A stretch of DNA of 64,000 bases from Antedon mediterranea (taxonomy: Eukaryota; Echinodermata; Crinoidea; Comatulida; Antedonidae): NCBI RefSeq assembly GCF_964355755.1, contig NC_092675.1, forward strand, positions 28,980,912 to 29,044,911, in the 5' to 3' direction. Made by a program: the position numbers and the translations under genes. Each line of letters opens with the position of its first letter. The stretch's first letter is position 1. The notes under the pieces were generated by a model. That model did not search any database, was not told where the DNA came from, and was given only the letters and a program-made list of their open reading frames with translations. Of the stretch, positions 58,000 to 64,000 are shown in pieces.

Positions 58000-58929
58000 A
58001 AGTGACTTTGTTCCATTCATGTTTCCATACCATTAGATATAGAGAATATACAGTTGCTGGATTCAGACCAAGCCACGAACATTTTCCGATGTGCGAATAA
58101 TGTTCTAATCAGGGATAAACAGTAATATCAATAATAAAATATACTCACAAATGTCCATGATATAATAAACAGTTTTACATTTTAGGAGTATTTGGGGAAA
58201 GCATACCTTGCACAATTGTGAAAGATAACCATGAGGCTAAATATAGAATATAAATAATAATAGCACATATCATATTTTGTAACCTTTTCATTAATATCAT
58301 TTAAATCAAATATCTAATTAAGGACTGTACATTTTACCTTCTGATTTATTTTAGGTATAAACAATGTCAATTTAAAAAGGGAATATGTTTAAAATGGGTG
58401 CTTTTCTTACATTCGGATGTTAAAATAATTATACATTTCGAGGGATTAGACTCATGTTGGTGGTTGATTGATACATTAATGTTACTCATTCTCTCATTTC
58501 TCTTGAGAGAGGCAAGAAGTGTTTGCAACATTTTTATGTAGCAGCTGTTTTGAATTCCCATAAAATTGACATTCACATACATCATGTTGTACAATGTGAA
58601 TATGTTTCTCTTTTTCTGATAAATACCTTATTTTTTAAGAGCCATTAATCAATTTGGAAAACATAATATTTTTTCATTTTTAGTCCTACTTAATTCTCAG
58701 GTTCCAAATAATAAAAGCCAGTCTTAGATTGTTTTAAGTAAGCTGTATACTGCTGTGGTTATAAGTGATTCAGTATAATGCACTAGCGAAACTTCTCAAG
58801 GAGGGCTTACCCCGTGGCATGTGCACTTATATACTTATTCAATGTGTATTCAATACAAGTGCCTTTGTCATATTTCCACTAAAATCATATTTTCTTACGT
58901 TATCATGGCTAACATTCCTTTATCACTCA

Positions 58930-59120
58930 TTGTAAGCTGGTCAGTATACTGGATGTCCAGCTATCAATTGTAAGCTGTTCAATATATTGGACATCCAGTT
59001 ATCAATTGTAAGCTGTTCAATATTACTGGATGTCCAGCTATCAATTGTAAGCTGTTCAATATAATGGATGTCCAGCTATCAAATGTAAGCTGTTCAAAAA
59101 GACGTCCAGCTATCAATTTA
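58930..59120. repeat. About 37-bp tandem repeat, 5 units
   Basis: Unit of the form AGCTATCAATTGTAAGCTGT then TCAATATACTGGATGTCC, with declining conservation toward the 3' side. Confidence 0.85.
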
Positions 59121-60089
59121 ATCAATTTAAATACCTTCTATTGTTATTAGGCAAAAAAGTGAATGAAAAGATGATTATATTTTTCTCCATATATTAGTTA
59201 TTAAGATATGCGATAGGTAAGGGCAAGTTGTAAAAGAAAGCAGTGCTAGACTATCAGAATAATGTTTAAAACTTATTCTAGTGCTGCAGTGACTGCAGTA
59301 AACTACATATTATTTGAGTTTCTTTCAATACAGTCAATTTAACAGTGTGTATGATAACCCGAACAAAAGCTTACTAACCTCAAAAAGGCTTGCTATATAA
59401 TTGCATAAACAAGTTATGTAGGTACTGCAGTAACTACAGTATTGTACAGTACAGTACAGTATTTTGACATGGTTCCTTACAATGTCATTTAAACCATTTT
59501 ACAAGATGTTTAATCTCTGGCTAATGGTATACAAATAATGAATGTTGAATAGTGTGTACTATTATATGTCATGTGACCCACATTCATTCAATCAAATGAC
59601 AGGAATTGATTTAGGTGTATAACATAATATGCTTATGCAGCAGCAGGTCTGTAGGTCAATAGGTTAATCCACTCTATACTGATGAATATCATTAGTATAA
59701 AACAACAATTGTACATTATAGTTAAGATTTGACTACATACGAACATCTATGTATAAAGCTTTCCAAGTTTATTGATGTATAGATATGAATGTATTTCTGT
59801 TAAAAAATATTTATGAGCTAATTTTTGTACTTGAGTTATTCCAGAATTTAAAGTTGGAAATATTTGTAATTATAAAGAATTAATCGATCGACAAATTTAA
59901 ATAATTTGTAAATGGATATTGTGAAATAGTTGTACATATCATGACTTGACCAATCAATATTTTTCAACAACATAATTGTCACATAAGCAACTGACATAAT
60001 GATATTATCTTCTACTGATTTTTGTTCCTTTAGGGAACAACTTAGTGAAAATGTAACAACTGTCACTAAGCAATTCACTTTTTTTTATT

Positions 60090-60310
60090 AAGAATGTCAG
60101 AAATTGTCATACGATTTGTCACTTTAACAATTGTTACTTTTGCAATTCAATTTTCACTTTAAAAATTGTCATTTTGACATTAAAATTGTCACTTTGACAA
60201 TTGTAACTTTGGTATTGTCACTTTGACAATTGTCATTTGTTTGTTACTTTGCTAGTGACCATTTTCTACCTATTATGTTGTCACTGGTTACTTGTCACTT
60301 GGACCTTCAC
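60090..60310. repeat. Degenerate TTGTCACTTTGACAA repeats
   Basis: Many overlapping AATTGTCACTTTGACAATTG-like words, which are themselves near-palindromic. Confidence 0.75.
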
Positions 60311-60880
60311 TTTGTCATTTAAATAATTCAGTTATTGAAATGCTTTGGATTTTAAAAGATGGAACTAAACTGTTTACATAAGATGACTTTCTCTAGAAAT
60401 TGTCATTTTCAACAATTGCGAAAAAAAAGGGAAAATAATTCCTCCATCTTATGACGATTATTATCCGTTAGCATGCTTACTTTACATTTTTTTCAAATGC
60501 AATTATGTTTGTATATATAGATTATGATTCAATCAGATATGATCTTAGGTTTTTTAATGTACTTTAACGTTAGTTATTTTATGATCTAATATATAAAATA
60601 TAAAAATTATGTGAAATATTGTTGATTTTTATAGCGGGGTGGATTTATAAATAATCTTTGTGATTCCATAAGCTGTAAGATTATGTTATAGTGAGCAACA
60701 TTTCTGTAGTTAACTTTGAATATAGAGGAACTAAAACCAAAAACGTTACTCGTACAGTACTCAATTTTGTTGTATCCTTTGCTCTTAAGGAAGGTCTGTA
60801 GTTACAACAGCTAACATTATTTTGCTTTTCATTCTACCTACACCTTTACTTTGCAGCAAATATTGACTGTTTTAGACTAG

Positions 60881-61071
60881 AGGCCAATTTACACAGACGA
60901 GCGGTAACGATAATAAAATTATAGAATCTATGTTATTCTTTATGACCATTTGCACACAACGTGGAGTGGCCTGGTGGGTTCCCGCTCACGATAGTTACAG
61001 ATTCTACGTGGGACAAGCTACGCAGTTTTTTTCTATTGCAGTTACCGCTCGTCTGTGTAAATTGGTCTTAA
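60881..61071. mobile_element. TIR element, about 190 bp (family E)
   Basis: Left AGGCCAATTTACACAGACGA then GCGGTAAC; right GTTACCGCTCGTCTGTGTAA then ATTGGTCTTA: about 25 bp of nearly perfect inverted repeat. The interior also pairs in part (ATAGAATCTATG with ACAGATTCTACG). Confidence 0.85.
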
Positions 61072-62465
61072 GTAACTTATATCAAATTGGACTTACTGCA
61101 CCAACGTAGATTTTTATGAATATATAATTATAACTTTTCATTTAACCGTGTTCGAACTAAATCTCTAAATAAAAATTGAATTTTGTAGAGGACTGGCATT
61201 TAAATAACTTCCACTTAACACATATACATAAAACTAAACATATTATAGGAAAATAAAATTACATTATGTACATAAAATTATATTGTAATATCGCAATATA
61301 TATCCTACACTATGTTAGTTTAAGTGGTTATCTAATTTTTATAAACATATTTTATTGTACAATTTATAAATGTTAAAGAGTAGTTAATATAATTTACATG
61401 TAATTGTTTCTTTTGATTTAAAGATGATGATTATATTTTGGTGAATATTTCACGAACAAGAATTGCATTAAGAATGATGTAGAGGTAAAACAAAATCTAA
61501 ACTGATAAATATTGATAATTTCTCTCAAATGGTATAATAATTTTCTGTGAATTAATTTCATATCAGGTCAGTAAGTTTATGGTATCATTTAAAGCCAGAA
61601 CTTTACATTACCTAAACCCTCTTTGGCAGGTTGAGTTAATTTGTGGTAGTCACATAAAGAGAACTCGAACATTTGTGGTATAGTATGCCATGCTTGATTA
61701 AGACGTACACTCTTGTGTCCAAGAGTGATTATACTTCATAGTCTGTATTGATCCTTAAAACCTAAAAATCATGTAAATGCAGGCAAGTTGTTAGTGCAGA
61801 TTATGGACATATTAGTAATTAAGTGACGTTTTTCTTTTATATTGTTAAATTGATTTATTAATATCTTGAATTGGACATTCATTTTACAGAAAGCTAATAT
61901 ATGTTTCTATAGGTTTTGATCAAAGTTATACCTTATATGGTTAATGTCAGTTTGTTACTAAAAACACATTATTTTGCATTCATTATGCAACATTTAGGCT
62001 ACTGCTTGTATGTGTGGTCATCTAAATGTGTAGGTACGTCTGTACTTTTGACCTATGACCTAGGCTACTGCTTGCGTGTGGTACTCTACTTTCTTTAATG
62101 AACTGTATTTTTTCATAGAAAATAAATAAAACTTGTTAGTTTATTGAAATCATCAATTTTGTCTCTTTTATTTAGTATTTTCTGTATGTCCGAGAAAGAG
62201 AGATTTAGGCCGTGTTTCTGCAGTAAAAAATCAACTGATAATTAACCGATAAACTGCCCATGGAAACAGGGTTTAACCGATTCCACTCAAGAAAAATTAA
62301 CTGATAATTATCTCATTCAAATCAGATAATTATTCGATAAATTTGATAATTTTAACCTTTGACCTGAAGGACAAATCAGTGCTTTGTGATCTGGCTCTTG
62401 GTTGTTTGGTAATGTCTGATCATGCACGCTTTATTTTGTTAAGTATCTGATTGGTTAAATCCTAA
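61072..62465. other. Intergenic, no feature recognised
   Basis: AT-rich. The segment 62208-62345 (GGCCGTGTTTCTGCAG, ACTGATAATTAACCGATAA, GAAACAGGGTTTAACCGATT) looks like part of another hairpin repeat, but its ends are unclear. Confidence 0.4.
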
Positions 62466-62586
62466 CTTAAGCTCTGTCTACACTTCATGTGACGAAAAAT
62501 GTGATGTGCCCATATAAGGACATGAAGCACATCAAACTTTTGTTGTCAGTTTGATAATTATATTGATAGTGTAGACAGAGCTTTAA
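62466..62586. mobile_element. MITE family A, copy 16
   Basis: TTAAGCTCTGTCTACACTTC at left; GATAGTGTAGACAGAGCTTT then AA at right; abuts copy 17 through a shared TTAA. Confidence 0.85.
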
Positions 62587-62732
62587 GCTATGTCTACACT
62601 ATCAAAATAATTTGACAAAAAAAGTGTGATGTGTCGAAATATGGTGGTGATATACCCAAATATGGTAGTGATATGACATCATCATGTCCATATATAGGCA
62701 CATGAAGTTTGATAGTGTAGACAGAGCTTTAT
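62583..62732. mobile_element. MITE family A, copy 17
   Basis: TTAAGCTATGTCTACACTAT at left; GTTTGATAGTGTAGACAGAG then CTTTA at right. Confidence 0.85.
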
Positions 62733-62920
62733 TATAAGCTAGCTAAACTTTGCAACCGTATGAGGGCGCAAGATAGAAAACAAAAAGCAGCAGCAACAAT
62801 TATGAGGTATATTCTGAGCGTCATTATTATTATGACGATGATGGAGCATTCTCTACTTCTCTCTACGGAGCGCCATTTATGCCTTTATTTACTTCCGAAA
62901 TAGAAATAGTACTACGGTAA

Positions 62921-63370
62921 CTGGTCCAGTGGATCAAATTTGGCACCGGTGGAGCACAGTGATATAGAATAGAAATAAGTCACTAATTTAAATATATTTT
63001 CGTATGTTAAGACTTTGCTCAAGTGGACCCAATTTGGCACAAGGGGAGCACATTGATATAAAATAAAAATAATTAGTCACTGCATTTTAACATCTTTTCG
63101 TATGTTAATAAACTGTGCTCAAGTGGACCCAATTTGGTGCTATAAAATAAAAATAAGTTACTGCATTTTAATATTTTTTCGTATGTTAACATACTGTGCT
63201 CAAGTGGACCCAATTTGGCGCCAGCGGAGCACATTGATATAAAATACAAATAAAGTCACTGGATTTTAATATCTTTCTGTATGTTAATACACTGTGCTTA
63301 ATTGAACCCAATTTAACACCAGAGGAGCACAGTGGTATATAAAAATAAAGTCACTAAATTTTAATAAATG
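62921..63370. repeat. About 100-bp tandem repeat, 4-5 units
   Basis: Units carry CAAGTGGACCCAATTTGGCA, GGAGCACATTGATATAAAAT and TTTTCGTATGTTAA. One unit lacks the GGAGCACA part. Divergence between units is moderate. Confidence 0.85.
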
Positions 63371-63444
63371 TAAGAAACAACAATATCCTTTGTGTTCCCT
63401 TAAGCAGAGTCAATATTCATTACTTTCCATAAAAAAAAAAATAT

Positions 63445-63515
63445 CCGTAGAGGTTCGAACCCAGGCTGACAGCACCCAAACCTGAGAATTACCCATTAAG
63501 CCACAAAGTAGTAGA
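63445..63515 (-). repeat. tRNA-like relic, probable SINE head
   Basis: On the minus strand, TGTGGCTTAATGGGTAATTC (A-box type) is followed about 30 nt later by GGGTTCGAACC (B box). Stems are imperfect. Confidence 0.45.
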
Positions 63516-63608
63516 TGGGTGAACAGCTGATAATAGTCTATTTATACATGTATTACGTAATTCATCATTACATCATATATATCATATTAACCTTGTTAAA
63601 ACCAAAAT

Positions 63609-63681
63609 GACCAGTTAGCTCAGGCGACTGAGCGTCGTGTTGACAACACGCATGTCGTGGGTTCGATTCCCACGCTGGTCG
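63609..63681 (+). tRNA. tRNA-Val(GAC)-like, possibly the head of a SINE
   Basis: 73 nt fold as a complete cloverleaf. Acceptor GACCAGT pairs with GCTGGTC. D stem is GCTC/GAGC. Anticodon loop TTGACAA reads GAC. T arm is GTGGG-TTCGATT-CCCAC, with discriminator G. A-box (TAGCTCAGGCG) and B-box (GGTTCGATTCC) are present. The only flaw is a T-C mismatch at the top of the anticodon stem (27-43). The 190 nt that follow look like a SINE body, so this may be a tRNA-derived SINE rather than a functional tRNA gene. Confidence 0.5.
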
Positions 63682-63870
63682 GTGGAATAGAGTTAAAGGC
63701 ATGCGGCCACTGTGTTTGGGGTTCACAGATTATACGTCCCCCTTTCCACCACACATCATGAGGCGACAACATCAATGCATCTGGTGATGTGCTGGAAACG
63801 ACCCCAAAAGGCTGTGGCAGGGCCTTAGTGCTGAGGCAGGGAGAGCACATTTGACATCTTTTTTTTTATT
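63682..63870 (+). mobile_element. Candidate SINE body after the tRNA-like head
   Basis: GC-richer tract with GGCATGCGGCCACTGTG, GGGGTTCACAGATTATACG, CGACCCCAAAAGGCTGTGGC and GGCAGGGAGAGCACATTTG, ending in a T-rich tail. It contrasts with the AT-rich surroundings and begins directly after the tRNA-like unit. Only one copy is in the window, so family status is inferred. Confidence 0.45.
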
Positions 63871-64000
63871 AAATTTTTTTTTCAATCTGTATTCGATCTC
63901 GTGAATTTTATGTTTGTCGCCCTCAATTGTAAAATAAATTGAATTCATTTTCATCGCAGGTGTACGAAACGGTTTGGTATGCCGTGCGTTGTTATGCAAT

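Larger units (their letters stand above)
58000..60880 (+). other. FCHO 3' UTR and flank
   Basis: Follows the TGA at 57997-57999. No further coding exon. AATAAA-like motifs are numerous (first about 58134), so the 3' end is undetermined. Contains the two repeats listed separately at 58930 and 60090. Confidence 0.45.

Overview
This is an AT-rich eukaryotic (animal) window: intron-rich genes with consensus GT-AG splice sites, very long introns full of small inverted-repeat elements and minisatellites, and one GC-rich retrotransposon. The gene content and frequent motifs such as CCTAGGCC and TACAGTAC would fit a marine invertebrate deuterostome (echinoderm-like). That placement is a low-confidence guess, because I could run no search.

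Layout. (1) 597-2531 (+): the last three exons of uroporphyrinogen decarboxylase; the 5' part lies outside the window. (2) 5831-10522 (-): a complete four-exon EXOSC3/RRP40 exosome cap gene, convergent with UROD. Its second intron carries a 1-kb internally deleted copy of a DIRS retrotransposon. (3) 10523-10653: a 131-bp divergent promoter shared head-to-head with (4) a complete FCHO-type gene (FCH and mu-homology domain endocytic adaptor), 10654-57999 (+). I assembled it as 26 coding exons with matching phases (2928 nt, 975 codons). One of its introns is a U12-type AT-AC intron. (5) 22384-27750 (+): a nearly intact DIRS-family tyrosine-recombinase retrotransposon inside FCHO intron 2. It has inverted terminal repeats, gag, RT/RNase H/methyltransferase-like and recombinase ORFs, and an internal complementary region that matches the joined element ends. 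(6) 58000-64000: FCHO 3' flank with MITEs, tandem repeats and tRNA-derived SINE-like sequence.

The three host genes are unrelated housekeeping or trafficking functions: heme synthesis, RNA decay and clathrin-mediated endocytosis. The only sign of joint control is the short EXOSC3/FCHO promoter. Repeats explain most of the length of FCHO: at least 17 copies of one TTAA-flanked palindromic MITE, several other inverted-repeat families and about a dozen minisatellites. The most interesting points are the U12 AT-AC intron, the DIRS element paired with its deletion derivative, scattered short sequences resembling DIRS ends, and the expanded FCHO linker with symmetric cassette-like exons and microexons.
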